A stretch of DNA of 64,000 nt, taken from an uncultured Luteitalea sp. (GTDB taxonomy: Bacteria > Acidobacteriota > Vicinamibacteria > Vicinamibacterales > Vicinamibacteraceae). The notes beneath the pieces were generated by a model. It did no database searches. It saw only the letters and a list, made by a program, of their open reading frames with translations, and was not told the DNA's origin. Shown in pieces: positions 11,073-23,105 of this stretch; the stretch's first letter is position 1, and each line of letters opens with the position of its first letter. The translations under genes were made by a program, and so were the position numbers. The stretch is taken from the NCBI GenBank assembly GCA_934541105.1, contig CAKTDA010000007.1, positions 62,001 to 126,000 on the forward strand, written 5' to 3'.

Positions 11073-11103
11073 GGTTCCTCGTCGCGGGGCTGCGGCTCGC
11101 GCC

Positions 11104-11724
11104 TCAGCCCAGCGCCTCCTGCAGACGCGTCAGCGCCGCCTGGCTGGCGATGACCTTCGCGCAGTCCATCACGTCGCGCGCCGTCACCCGGTTGGCCGGC
11201 ACGAGGCGCACGCCCGCGAGGTTGCGCGTCGCGAGCACCAGCGCGTCGCTCGGCTGCGCGTCGATCACCAGCGTCTTGCGCGTGTGACCGAGGCTCGCCA
11301 GCAGGCGCGCCCCCTCGCGCGTCTTCGGCGCATCCACCGTCAGTGCATCGACGACGACAACGGCGCCGTCGCGAATCTTCGCCGCGAGCGCATCACGCAG
11401 CGCACCCTTGGCCATCTTCTTCGGGAAGGCATACCCGTAGTCGCGCGGCTGCGGCCCGAACACGGTGCCGCCCTTGCGCCAGATCGGGTTGCGCACGTCG
11501 CTGACGCGCGCCCGGCCGGTGCCCTTCTGCTTCCACAGCTTGCGGCCCGAGCCCGCGACATTGCCGCGGCTCTTTGTCGCGTGCGTGCCCGCGCGCTGCT
11601 CGGCCTGCTCGTGCCTGACCGCTTCCCAGATCAGGTCGGTCCGCACGCGCTGCCCGAACACCTCGTCGCGCAGGTCGAGTGCGCCGACCTTCTGGTTGCT
11701 GGCGTTGACGATGTCGAGCTGCAT
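11104..11724 (-). CDS. rplD: 50S ribosomal protein L4
   Basis: A 206-residue protein with a long tunnel loop; in E. coli it autoregulates the S10 operon. The loop region [20 protein letters not shown] and [20 protein letters not shown] then [20 protein letters not shown] is conserved. It begins immediately at the rplC stop (TAAATG, no gap), consistent with coupled translation. Confidence 0.96.
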   Translation of the reverse strand: MQLDIVNASNQKVGALDLRDEVFGQRVRTDLIWEAVRHEQAEQRAGTHATKSRGNVAGSGRKLWKQKGTGRARVSDVRNPIWRKGGTVFGPQPRDYGYAFPKKMAKGALRDALAAKIRDGAVVVVDALTVDAPKTREGARLLASLGHTRKTLVIDAQPSDALVLATRNLAGVRLVPANRVTARDVMDCAKVIASQAALTRLQEALG

Positions 11725-12399
11725 TTACTTCTTCCCCTTCTTCGCCACGACCTGCGGCACGCGCACCGGCTTGGCCTTCTTCGCCTTGCGGATCAGGACG
11801 ATGCCGTTGCGGGGGCCGGGGACGGCGCCCTTGATCAGCAGGAGGTGGTTGTCGCCGTCCACCCGCACGATCTTCAGGTTGTGGACCGTCACGCGGTCGT
11901 ACCCCATGTGGCCGGCGGCCCGCATGCCCTTGATCACGCGCGACGGGTACGACGAGGCGCCAATCGAGCCCGGTGCACGATGGAACATCGAACCGTGCGA
12001 CGCGGCGCCGCCGCCGAAGCCGTGGCGCTTCATCACGCCCTGGAAGCCGTGGCCGCGCGACGTGCCGATGACGTCGACCACCTCGCCGTCGGCGAAGAGC
12101 GCCGAGGCCAGCACTTCGCTGCCGGCGGTCACGCCGTCGCCGCTCACGCCGACCTCGCGCCGCACCCGCGTCGGGGGCACGTTGGCCTTGGCGTAGTGGC
12201 CCTGGAGGCCGCGGCTGACCTTGGCCGGCTTGTCTTCCACGAGGCCGATCTGCGCCGCCTCGTAGCCGTCGCCCTGGGCGGTCTTCGTCTGCACCACCAC
12301 GCAGGGGCCGGCCTTGATCACGGTGACGGGCGTCACGACGCCGTCAGCGCCGAACACCTGCGTCATCCCGATCTTCTTGCCGATGATTCCCGTCACCAT
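11725..12399 (-). CDS. rplC: 50S ribosomal protein L3
   Basis: A 224-residue early assembly protein near the peptidyl-transferase centre. [20 protein letters not shown] opens it. The signature [20 protein letters not shown] and the following [20 protein letters not shown] contain the loop carrying the methylatable Gln in other bacteria. It is separated from rpsJ by 87 bases. Confidence 0.97.
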   Translation of the reverse strand: MVTGIIGKKIGMTQVFGADGVVTPVTVIKAGPCVVVQTKTAQGDGYEAAQIGLVEDKPAKVSRGLQGHYAKANVPPTRVRREVGVSGDGVTAGSEVLASALFADGEVVDVIGTSRGHGFQGVMKRHGFGGGAASHGSMFHRAPGSIGASSYPSRVIKGMRAAGHMGYDRVTVHNLKIVRVDGDNHLLLIKGAVPGPRNGIVLIRKAKKAKPVRVPQVVAKKGKK

Positions 12400-12486
12400 C
12401 GTTTGTCTCTCACCTTCGGGGTCCGTTCACGCCGACGCCGCGCAGGACGCGCGGCCGAGGCGGACGCCAACCCGTGTCTCGTCGGC

Positions 12487-12822
<336 letters not shown>

Positions 12823-12854
12823 GGTCGTATCTCTCGTCAGGCCTATGGCCTACG

Positions 12855-12882
12855 GCCTGCAGCCTACCGTAGGCTTGCAGGC
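12855..12882. repeat. GCCTGCAGCCTA hairpin after tuf1
   Basis: The sequence from 12855 can fold as GCCTGCA-GCCTA paired with TAGGC-T-TGCAGGC around a 3-base loop, with one bulge. It lies between tuf1 and rpsJ, inside the unit shared with tuf2. No T-tract follows in the direction of transcription, so termination here would be partial at most. Confidence 0.6.
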
Positions 12883-12905
12883 TGCAGGCTTGCAGGCCGC
12901 TCTTC

Positions 12906-14093
<1,188 letters not shown>

Positions 14094-14191
14094 TGCGCCT
14101 GCTCTCCGGTTCTAACGGGTCCTACGGAACTCACGGGGCGCATTCCACCTCCGCCCATGCTTCGGCGGACAAGTCGGGAACGCGTCCTGAC

Positions 14192-16303
<2,112 letters not shown>

Positions 16304-16324
16304 GGATCAGTACAGGGAAACGGA

Positions 16325-16349
16325 AAATTTGAAATTGGAAATTTGAAAT
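16325..16349. repeat. AT-rich direct repeat in fusA-rpsG spacer
   Basis: AAATTTGAAAT occurs twice, at 16325-16335 and 16339-16349, with a 14-base period, followed by a partial inverse (CTTCAAATT). The 13-base string at 16327-16339 is identical to 3376-3388 in the secY-rplO spacer. Confidence 0.8.
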
Positions 16350-16379
16350 CTCGACTTCAAATTCCCCGTAAACGGTTTC

Positions 16380-16853
16380 TTACCAGCGATAGTGGGCGAA
16401 GGCCTTGTTCGCCTCGGCCATGCGATGCGTGTCCTCACGCTTCTTCACGGCCCCGCCACGCATGTTGCTCGCGTCGAGCAGCTCGTTGGCGAGCTTCTCT
16501 TCCATCGTCTTGCCGTCGCCGCGCGACCGCGCATACCCGACGAGCCAGCGGATTGCCAGCGACAGGCGGCGGTTGACGTTGACCTCGATCGGCACCTGGT
16601 AGTTGGAGCCGCCGACGCGCCGCGACTTCACTTCCAGGCTCGGCTTCGTGTTGTCGATCGCCTTCTTGAAGACCTTGAGGGGCTCCTCGCCGGTCTTCTC
16701 CTGGATCATCTCGAAGCTCTTGTAGAGGATCCGCTCCGCCGTGCTCCGCTTGCCGTCACTCATCACCGAGCCGATGAACTTGGTGACCAGCGTGCTGTTG
16801 TAGAGCGGGTCGGGCGTGACCTCGCGCTTGGCAATCTCTCGTCTGCGTGGCAT
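16380..16853 (-). CDS. rpsG: 30S ribosomal protein S7
   Basis: A 157-residue nucleator of 30S head assembly; in E. coli it represses the str operon. It begins [40 protein letters not shown] and [20 protein letters not shown] are conserved, and [19 protein letters not shown] lies in the tRNA-facing hairpin region. It sits 16 bases after rpsL. Confidence 0.97.
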   Translation of the reverse strand: MPRRREIAKREVTPDPLYNSTLVTKFIGSVMSDGKRSTAERILYKSFEMIQEKTGEEPLKVFKKAIDNTKPSLEVKSRRVGGSNYQVPIEVNVNRRLSLAIRWLVGYARSRGDGKTMEEKLANELLDASNMRGGAVKKREDTHRMAEANKAFAHYRW

Positions 16854-16869
16854 CTGACTTCAGCTCCTG

Positions 16870-17244
16870 CTACGACTTGGGCCGCTTGGCGCCGTACTTG
16901 GACCGGCCCTGCCGGCGGTTCGCGACGCCCGTGGCGTCCAGCGTGCCCCGCACGACGTGATAGCGGACACCCGGAAGATCCTTCACACGGCCGCCGCGGA
17001 TGAGCACAAGCGAGTGCTCCTGCAGGTTGTGGCCGACGCCCGGGATGTAGGTGGTCACCTCGATCTTGTTCGTCAGCCGCACGCGCGCGACCTTGCGCAG
17101 CGCCGAGTTCGGCTTCTTGGGCGTCTGGGTGAACACCCGGACGCAGACGCCGCGCTTCTGCGGGCTCTCCTGCAGCGCAGGGCTCTTGGTCTTGTCGATG
17201 ACCGCTTCACGGCCCTTGCGCACAAGCTGACTGATGGTCGGCAC
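16870..17244 (-). CDS. rpsL: 30S ribosomal protein S12
   Basis: A 124-residue decoding-centre protein. A GTG start ([13 protein letters not shown]) is used, with GGTGGAG upstream; this gives the family length. The streptomycin-relevant loop [19 protein letters not shown] retains the wild-type Lys, and [17 protein letters not shown] contains the aspartate methylthiolated in many bacteria. It is the first gene of the str-S10-spc series here. Confidence 0.96.
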   Translation of the reverse strand: MPTISQLVRKGREAVIDKTKSPALQESPQKRGVCVRVFTQTPKKPNSALRKVARVRLTNKIEVTTYIPGVGHNLQEHSLVLIRGGRVKDLPGVRYHVVRGTLDATGVANRRQGRSKYGAKRPKS

Positions 17245-17307
17245 AGTGACTCCACCTGCACGCGCATCCCGCCCACGGCCACCTCGACCGCTGAGAGACA
17301 CGCATCC

Positions 17308-17331
17308 GGGCACACCTCGTCAGGCGTGCCC
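17308..17331 (-). promoter_or_regulatory. Hairpin in rpsL 5' leader
   Basis: GGGCACACCT and AGGCGTGCCC pair with one mismatch around the loop CGTC, giving a roughly 10-bp stem 64 bases before the rpsL start codon. If the weak candidate -10 just upstream is used, the transcript would begin close to this stem. It is a possible mRNA-stabilising or regulatory leader; function is inferred only. Confidence 0.45.
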
Positions 17332-17562
17332 GATTTAGACCTGCCCGCCTTCGCGGCGCTCACGCGTCGCTTAGGCGAGGTCCCGGGCCTTGAAGCCGGC
17401 ACTGCCGGCCTGGTACCCGGGACGGGGGTACCCTACGGATTCGAAGTTGTCGCGTCGCGGTTGGCCCTCTGGACCGCCCGCCCGGATGTGCCCGCCAATC
17501 CCCGCTGACTGCCCGCCTGGTGCAGGCGCAGCGCCCGGGATCCGGGCCTCACTTCGCGTGGC

Positions 17563-17592
17563 TCGGGGTCAGATAGGGTGTCCTGACCCCGA
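17563..17592. repeat. REP-like palindrome TCGGGGTCAG/CTGACCCCGA
   Basis: Perfect 10-base arms (17563-17572 and 17583-17592) flank a 10-base loop, followed on the + strand by CAAAACC. GGGGTCAG-type palindromes are a common format for REP elements mobilised by TnpA-REP transposases. No second copy and no transposase gene were seen in this window, so the assignment is by form only. Confidence 0.55.
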
Positions 17593-17723
17593 CAAAACCT
17601 TGCGAGCCTATCACGGCTGGAACGGCAAGTGCAACATGCCGTCCGGCGTCCTGCCGCCCCCGCCGTTCTCGACTGCTCTCGAACGGGGCGCTCGCGGCGA
17701 AACGACAGGATACCACGACTGTC

Positions 17724-18662
17724 TCAGGCCGCGACGGGCTTGCGCGCGATGACGCGCATGTTCGACGTCCGGCCCGCGACCCACCGCTGGACGATGTCGA
17801 GCGTCGTGTAGGCCATCAGGGCCGGGACCGACCGCTCGGAGAGCAGGTTCGACGCCCATCGCCAGCGGGGCCTGTCGCGCACGGCATTCTGCATCGAGTG
17901 CGCCCACACGAACGGGCTGGGGAGGTACTCGGACCGCTCGACCTCCAGCCCCTGCTGCTCGAGCAGCGCCGTCAGCGACTCGCGCGTGTAGAGCGACCAG
18001 TGGCGGGGGCAGTGCCAGCCGCCCCACCGGTCCGGCGCGACCCAGTCCCGATCCCACGAGTGCACCGACGGCGTCTCGATGAAGAGCCGCCCGCCCGGAC
18101 GCAGCAGCGACATCGCACGGGCCACGCAGGCCCGCGGATCGGCAAGGTGTTCGATGACCTGGTTCATGATCACCACGTCCACCGAGCCCACCGGCCACTC
18201 GAGCGCCTCGAACTGCGCGCAGTGCATCTCGATGCCCGCGGCACGCAGCGCCGCGCACGCCTGCTCCGAGATGTCCACGCCGACGACGCGCCACGACGGG
18301 TCCCCGTCGGCCTTTATCGCCTGCAGCAACTGGCCCTCGCCGCAGCCGACCTCCATCACCGTGGCGCCGCGCGGCACGAGCCGCTTCAGCATCCGCACGC
18401 GGCCGCCCTGCACGATCGCGCGCAGCCGCGTGGTCACCGGGCCGAGGAACGCCGCGTAGCGGTAGTAGGACGGCGGGTAGATGATGCCGAGCGTGTGCAG
18501 CGCAGGCCGGTTCTTCAGGTACGTCAGCCCGCACTGCCGGCACTCCACGAACACGAACTCGTTGCTGCAGGTGCCGAACTCGTAGTCGCGCGACCGGCCG
18601 ACCTCGTCGGCCTCGCGGCTGCCGCAGGTGCTGCAGGCTGCGTCGATCGTCTCGATCAGCAT
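17724..18662 (-). CDS. Zinc-ribbon class I SAM-dependent methyltransferase
   Basis: A 312-residue predicted methyltransferase. The N-terminal zinc ribbon has CSTCGS (about residues 10-15) and CRQCGLTYLKN further on. Then comes a helical region and a Rossmann domain with motif I VMEVGCGEGQLLQAI, an acidic motif II (VVGVDIS) and NQVIEHLADPRACVARAM, the layout of the UbiE/C-methyl family. A tail follows, with DRWGGWHCPRHWSLYTRESL. The ATG overlaps the stop of the desaturase (TGATG), so the two are coupled. The substrate is unknown; surface glycan or lipid modification is plausible. Confidence 0.8.
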   Translation of the reverse strand: MLIETIDAACSTCGSREADEVGRSRDYEFGTCSNEFVFVECRQCGLTYLKNRPALHTLGIIYPPSYYRYAAFLGPVTTRLRAIVQGGRVRMLKRLVPRGATVMEVGCGEGQLLQAIKADGDPSWRVVGVDISEQACAALRAAGIEMHCAQFEALEWPVGSVDVVIMNQVIEHLADPRACVARAMSLLRPGGRLFIETPSVHSWDRDWVAPDRWGGWHCPRHWSLYTRESLTALLEQQGLEVERSEYLPSPFVWAHSMQNAVRDRPRWRWASNLLSERSVPALMAYTTLDIVQRWVAGRTSNMRVIARKPVAA

Positions 18663-19687
18663 CAGGCGGCAGGCTGCGCGCGCCGCGCCCGCGCATCGGC
18701 GAGCACGCCGGCGATCGTCGCGAGGATCGACCGCGACGTCATCGACGGCTGCAGGTACCCGGCGTCGGCCAGCTGCGCACGCACCCGCGGCAGGTGGCAG
18801 GCCGGCACCTGCGGGAAGAGGTGGTGCTCGACGTGCAGGTTCATGTTCAGCGTGTAGAAGAACAGCCGATCGAACGGGTTGGGCAGGTGCGACCGCACCG
18901 AGCATTCGCCCTCGTGGCGATGGATGTGCACGTGCTCGCAGAACGCCCGCACGCGGCTGAAGAAGAGGCCGAACGTCGCGGCCGTGGCCGGATAGGCGAT
19001 CACAAGCCACGGGTGGCGCCCGAAGCCGGTCGCGAGCGCCGCGATCGCGAACTGCACGGCCGCAATCGACGCCACCTGCGCCGCCGGCGACACGATCGGG
19101 CCACGCACGCGCGCGGCGTCGTCGGGCATGTCGTCGGCGTCGGCCGCCCCGCCGGGCCGCGCGGCCAGGCCGCCGAGCGCCGCGACGACGATCCGGAACG
19201 CCTGCACGCCGAGCAGCGGTTTCAGCAGGTGGAGGACCAGCCGCGACGGCGGCGCGTCCTGCAGCGTCAGGTAATCCGACTCTTCCCCATCATCGTCTGT
19301 CCCGCAGTGGCGGTGGTGCTGCCAGTGCGCGCGGCAGAAGGCATCGTAGCCCGAGACGAGGAACCCGCTCGCGAGGAGGCCCACGCGGTCGTTCGTCGCC
19401 CGCGCACGGAACAGCGTGCGGTGACAGCACTCGTGCATCAGGATCGTGAGCTTGTAGACGTAGGCGCCGATCAGTGGCAGCACCACCACGATACCGAGGG
19501 GACCGACGCGATCGACGAGCACGGGAAGCGCGGCCACGAGCAGCAGGAGCACGCCGCAGAGGACGACGACCGCACGCCACCCGAAGGCGTCGTCGGGCAC
19601 GTACAACTCGCGGCCGACCGACAGCCCCTTCGGGCGCACGAGCCCGTGGACGTATGTCACTCCTGGAGGTGGGGGCGTTGCCGGCAT
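18662..19687 (-). CDS. Membrane fatty acid desaturase
   Basis: A 341-residue di-iron membrane desaturase. The three histidine boxes are complete: HECCHRTLF, HWQHHRHCG and HVEHHLFPQVP, with additional HVHIHRHEGECSVRSH between the second and third. About four hydrophobic helices (for example VVVLCGVLLLLVAALPVLV) anchor it in the inner membrane. The start MPATPPPPGV was chosen; a GTG 54 bases upstream would include a likely -10 box. It forms a translationally coupled pair with the methyltransferase. Position of desaturation cannot be read from sequence. Confidence 0.85.
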   Translation of the reverse strand: MPATPPPPGVTYVHGLVRPKGLSVGRELYVPDDAFGWRAVVVLCGVLLLLVAALPVLVDRVGPLGIVVVLPLIGAYVYKLTILMHECCHRTLFRARATNDRVGLLASGFLVSGYDAFCRAHWQHHRHCGTDDDGEESDYLTLQDAPPSRLVLHLLKPLLGVQAFRIVVAALGGLAARPGGAADADDMPDDAARVRGPIVSPAAQVASIAAVQFAIAALATGFGRHPWLVIAYPATAATFGLFFSRVRAFCEHVHIHRHEGECSVRSHLPNPFDRLFFYTLNMNLHVEHHLFPQVPACHLPRVRAQLADAGYLQPSMTSRSILATIAGVLADARARRAQPAA

Positions 19688-19723
19688 GCAGTAGACACGC
19701 GCCCGGGCGGGCGCACACCATCG

Positions 19724-19729
19724 AGTATA
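19724..19729 (-). promoter_or_regulatory. Candidate -10 box for desaturase-methyltransferase pair
   Basis: Reading leftward the sequence is GGACTATACTCG, containing TATACT, an excellent -10 match and AT-rich against its surroundings. It lies 36 bases before the chosen desaturase ATG. There is no recognisable -35 at 17 bp, so the call rests on the -10 alone. Confidence 0.4.
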
Positions 19730-19768
19730 GTCCGCCCACACGGCCGCGCCGGTGGGGCTGGCGCCATC

Positions 19769-20977
19769 CTATCGAGCCGGGGCCGTGATCGTCGTCTGGA
19801 TGACCGGCGGGGCGGCACGGACGTGCCAGGTGCCCGGTGCCGTCTGCTGGATCTGCCAGGGGGGATAGGTATCGACGACGGGGTGCCGGAGCGCCGACGC
19901 CAGCAGGAGCGCCACGAGTCCGGCACGGAGGACGAGGGACCAGCGCGGCCCACGCCATCCCCCCACGAGGACCGCCCACCCCATCAGCACGGCAGGGACG
20001 ACGAGATACCGCGCGCCGTGGCCATCCGTCTTCAGGCAGAACCCCGGAGCGAAGAACGCCCCACGCAGCGCACCCGGGACCCACGTGATCACGGCAAGGG
20101 CGAGGAGCGCCAGGGCCCATCCCCTCCGGCGCGACGACAGCGCGGCCGCCAGCAGCGCCACCGGCAGTATCCGGCCGACGATGCGCGCGAGGGGACTCAG
20201 CGGATGCGGCGCCAGGGCTGGCGTGAAGATCCCCATCAGCAGGTCCGCAAAGAACGCCTGGCGCCAGTGGACGTCGTCTATCGACGGCGACGGCAGGCCC
20301 GACGTCGCGAACGCCACGATCGCCACGGCGGCGCTTGCAAGGACCGATGCGCCGCCCCACGTGAGCCGGCGCCTGACGACGATTCCCGCGACGACGACCG
20401 GCACGAGCAGCGGGGCCATGCCGCCCGAGAGCCCGAGCAACAGGATCAGGGGCGCGGACCACCGTGGCGGCTCCGGCCAGAACGACGCCTCGATGACGAG
20501 CGCGAGGAACGCCGGCGCCATCACCCACTGCAGGTTCGTGATGGTGAGATAGACCTCGCCGTTGTGCGGGACGAGGACCGGCAGCACGCTCATGGCCACC
20601 GCCACCGCCGGCGCATCGGCGCAGACGGTGCGACGCAGCGCGGCGGCGCAGATCGCGCACGACGCACCCGTCAGGAGCAGGGCCGTCCACACGTAGACGA
20701 AGGGCGCCGCCTCGATGGGGCCCGTCACGGACTGGAGCCACGCGACGACGCGCGGCAGCACGTGCACGTAGCCTCCGAACGGCTCGACGATCGACGGTGC
20801 ACCGTGCTCGATGGCCCCCTTCAGGAAGATCGTGATGTCCTCGGACCAGAGGTAGCCGCCGGCCAGGCGCGCCCATCCTCGCGCCGCAAGCAGCGCCACC
20901 GACAGGACGAAGGCCCAGGCCCCGACGCTCACTGCCGCGAACGCCCTACTTCCCGACCACGAACGCGCTGTCGGCAA
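19769..20977 (-). CDS. Polytopic membrane protein, possibly GT-C-like
   Basis: A 402-residue protein of unknown function with about nine to ten hydrophobic helices. The first loop reads GGYLWSEDITIFLKGAIEHG followed by EPFGGYVHVLPRVVAWL; an acidic SED motif after helix 1 and a G-G-Y-x-H segment resemble GT-C-fold glycosyltransferase-type membrane proteins, but I cannot name a family. The ATG used overlaps the M16 gene by 32 bases; a GTG at 20932 (VSVGAWAFVLSV) would avoid the overlap. It probably shares a transcript with the M16 pair. Confidence 0.7.
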   Translation of the reverse strand: MPTARSWSGSRAFAAVSVGAWAFVLSVALLAARGWARLAGGYLWSEDITIFLKGAIEHGAPSIVEPFGGYVHVLPRVVAWLQSVTGPIEAAPFVYVWTALLLTGASCAICAAALRRTVCADAPAVAVAMSVLPVLVPHNGEVYLTITNLQWVMAPAFLALVIEASFWPEPPRWSAPLILLLGLSGGMAPLLVPVVVAGIVVRRRLTWGGASVLASAAVAIVAFATSGLPSPSIDDVHWRQAFFADLLMGIFTPALAPHPLSPLARIVGRILPVALLAAALSSRRRGWALALLALAVITWVPGALRGAFFAPGFCLKTDGHGARYLVVPAVLMGWAVLVGGWRGPRWSLVLRAGLVALLLASALRHPVVDTYPPWQIQQTAPGTWHVRAAPPVIQTTITAPAR

Positions 20978-23105
20978 TCGCGGGGTTCACCTCGACCGAC
21001 GTCACCGTGATGCTCTGCGCCCGCGCGCCCCCGATCGACGACACGCGCGAGTGAGGCACCGTGAGGCCACCCTCGGCACGGTAGTCACCGTACTCGGTGA
21101 GCACGTCGGCAGGCGCGCCGGTCGGGCCGGTGCCGCGGGCGAGCAGGCTGCGCACCTGTCCGGTTGCCGGGTCGATGCCGAGCGTCATCGCGTCTCCATC
21201 GACCTCGACCCGCACGAGGCGGACGGCGGTCCCGGCAACGGTGCCCTCGCCGCGTGCGACCGCCGTGAACGACGGCTGCGCGCGACGCTGCAGGAGGAAG
21301 ATCGGCGAGCGCTGCACCTGCTTCAGCGTCTGGGTCCGCTGCGCGTCGGGCAGCGGACGGGGCGTGGGCTGCGGACCGCCGCTCACCGTCCCCGCATCGC
21401 CGGCGATCACGAGCGTGATCTGACCCATGGGCGTGGACATCTCCTGCCGCACGCGGTCCGGCGGCGCGACGATCAGCGTCGATTGGAGTTCCAGTTCGCC
21501 CTGCGGCGTCGTCACCGCGACCGTGCTGACCTCGCGATAGCCCTTCACGGCGTCGATCGCGGCGGCGCCCCCCATGGCCTCGACGGCCTTCTCCACGAGC
21601 GCGCGGCCTTCGGCGGCCATTGCAGGCGTGGCGGCGCTCGGAGCTGCCGTCGGGGCGGCAGACGGCGGCTCGGGGATCGTGATGTCCACCGCAGTCACCG
21701 GACCGAACGTGCCGAGCGGCTTGTCGCGGCCTTCGGCGGGTCCGACGACGAGGATCGCAAAGCGGTCGGGCTCGATGTACTGCTTCGCGACCCGCGCGAC
21801 GTCGGCCTCGGTCGCCTTCTCGATGCCGGCGCGATAGCGTTCGAGCCAGTCGGTCGGCAGGCCGTAGTACTCGTAGGTCACCTGTTGCGCGAGCACCTGC
21901 TCGGACGTCGCGGAGTTGAAGACGAACGAGTTCAGGATGGACTGCCGGGCACGCGCGATCTCCTCGGCGGTCGGCGGCTCCGCGATGATGCGCCTGGCCT
22001 CCGCGATGAGCGTCTCGATCGTCTCGGCCGTCGTCGCGGTCTTGGTGCTGGTGCTCATCGCGAACGGGGCGACGCGCGTGAACGCCGATCCCACGCCGCC
22101 CCCCACCGAGTAGGCGAGGCCCTTCTCGGTGCGGACGGTGGAGAACAGCCGCGACGTGAAGCTGCCGCTGAGCACCTCGTTCAGGACCTGCACCGGGTAG
22201 TAGTCGGGATCGGTGCTCTCGAGCGTCCCCATGTGCCCGATGCGGATCGACGACTGTGCGACGTCGTTCTTCACGACCTCGTAGACGCCGGTGGCCGACT
22301 GCGGCGCCGGCTGCGGGAACGCGATCGTCCGCTTCGGCCCGCGCGGCCAGTCGCCGAAGGCCTTCGTCACCGCGGCAAGCGCCTCGGCGGGCGCGATGTC
22401 GCCGTGGACGGCGATGATCGTCTGGTCGGGATGCAGGTACTCGGCGTGCCAGGCCACGAGGTCGTCGCGCGTGATGGCCTGCAGCGTCGCGTACGTGATC
22501 GGACGCGCGAACGGGGACTGCCCGCCGTACATCAACTCGCGGAACTCGCGGCTGGCGATGGCGTTCGCGTCGTCGTTCTGCCGTGCGATGCCCGCCTCGA
22601 TGCCCCGGCGGGCGACCTCGAACCGCGCGGGATCGAACCGCGGGTGCCTGATGACGTCGGCAAACACCTGCAGCACGTCGGCGAAGTCCTGCTTCAGCAC
22701 GCTCATGCCTGCCGACCCGGCATCGTCGCCGATGCTCGTCTCGATGGAGGCGGCGCGGCCTTCGAGGTAGCGATCGAGTTCGTCGGGCGCGAGCGCCTTC
22801 GTGCCCCCGCTGCGCATCTGCGAGCCGGTGAGGCCGGCCACACCGGTGCGCTCGGCCGGCTCGAGCAGCGAGCCCGTGCGGAATCGCGCCGAGACGCTGA
22901 CGAGCGGCAGTTCGTGGTCCTCCATCACCAGCACGACGAGGCCGTTCGGCAGCACCGTGCGTGTGGGCCGGGGCAGGGAGAACTCCGGCAGCGGCGGGTA
23001 CTTCAATTGATCGATCGTCTGCACCTGCGCCGACGCGGGGTCGGGCAGGCACGTGGCGAGCGCGGCGGCCATGGCCGCGCCGGCAATGCGACGCAGGCGG
23101 TTCAT
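20946..23105 (-). CDS. M16 family protein lacking the zinc motif, fused to a C-terminal lipoprotein-like domain
   Basis: 719 residues with a signal peptide cut after PDPASA (about residue 26), so it is exported. The first about 450 residues have the insulinase fold, including TVLPNGLVVLVMEDHELPLV and GLAYSVGGGVGSAF. Where active members have HxxEH it reads GVAGLTGSQMRSGGT, so it cannot bind zinc there and is likely the non-catalytic partner. From about residue 500 a separate domain (ALVEKAVEAMGGAAAIDAVK, then VAPPDRVRQEMSTPMG) resembles outer-membrane lipoprotein-sorting folds. Its ATG overlaps the stop of the active partner. Confidence 0.85.
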   Translation of the reverse strand: MNRLRRIAGAAMAAALATCLPDPASAQVQTIDQLKYPPLPEFSLPRPTRTVLPNGLVVLVMEDHELPLVSVSARFRTGSLLEPAERTGVAGLTGSQMRSGGTKALAPDELDRYLEGRAASIETSIGDDAGSAGMSVLKQDFADVLQVFADVIRHPRFDPARFEVARRGIEAGIARQNDDANAIASREFRELMYGGQSPFARPITYATLQAITRDDLVAWHAEYLHPDQTIIAVHGDIAPAEALAAVTKAFGDWPRGPKRTIAFPQPAPQSATGVYEVVKNDVAQSSIRIGHMGTLESTDPDYYPVQVLNEVLSGSFTSRLFSTVRTEKGLAYSVGGGVGSAFTRVAPFAMSTSTKTATTAETIETLIAEARRIIAEPPTAEEIARARQSILNSFVFNSATSEQVLAQQVTYEYYGLPTDWLERYRAGIEKATEADVARVAKQYIEPDRFAILVVGPAEGRDKPLGTFGPVTAVDITIPEPPSAAPTAAPSAATPAMAAEGRALVEKAVEAMGGAAAIDAVKGYREVSTVAVTTPQGELELQSTLIVAPPDRVRQEMSTPMGQITLVIAGDAGTVSGGPQPTPRPLPDAQRTQTLKQVQRSPIFLLQRRAQPSFTAVARGEGTVAGTAVRLVRVEVDGDAMTLGIDPATGQVRSLLARGTGPTGAPADVLTEYGDYRAEGGLTVPHSRVSSIGGARAQSITVTSVEVNPAIADSAFVVGK

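Larger units (their letters stand above)
17245..17723. other. Gene-free region upstream of rpsL
   Basis: A 479-base stretch between rpsL and the methyltransferase stop, with no convincing gene in six frames. It should hold the str-operon promoter on the minus strand. I see only a weak candidate -10 (TCTAAA, reading leftward near 17334-17340) with no clear -35. It contains a leader hairpin at 17308-17331 and a CGGGGTCAG palindrome at 17563-17592, both listed separately. Confidence 0.6.

Noticed and set aside
12841..12905. Palindromic spacer after tuf1 as an intrinsic terminator of the str segment
   Set aside because: No T-tract follows on the transcribed strand, and rpsJ follows immediately in the same direction; it is kept only as a repeat.
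17245..17723. A riboswitch or small gene in the long gap before rpsL
   Set aside because: No known riboswitch core could be recognised, and no open frame with a start, ribosome binding site and normal composition was found.
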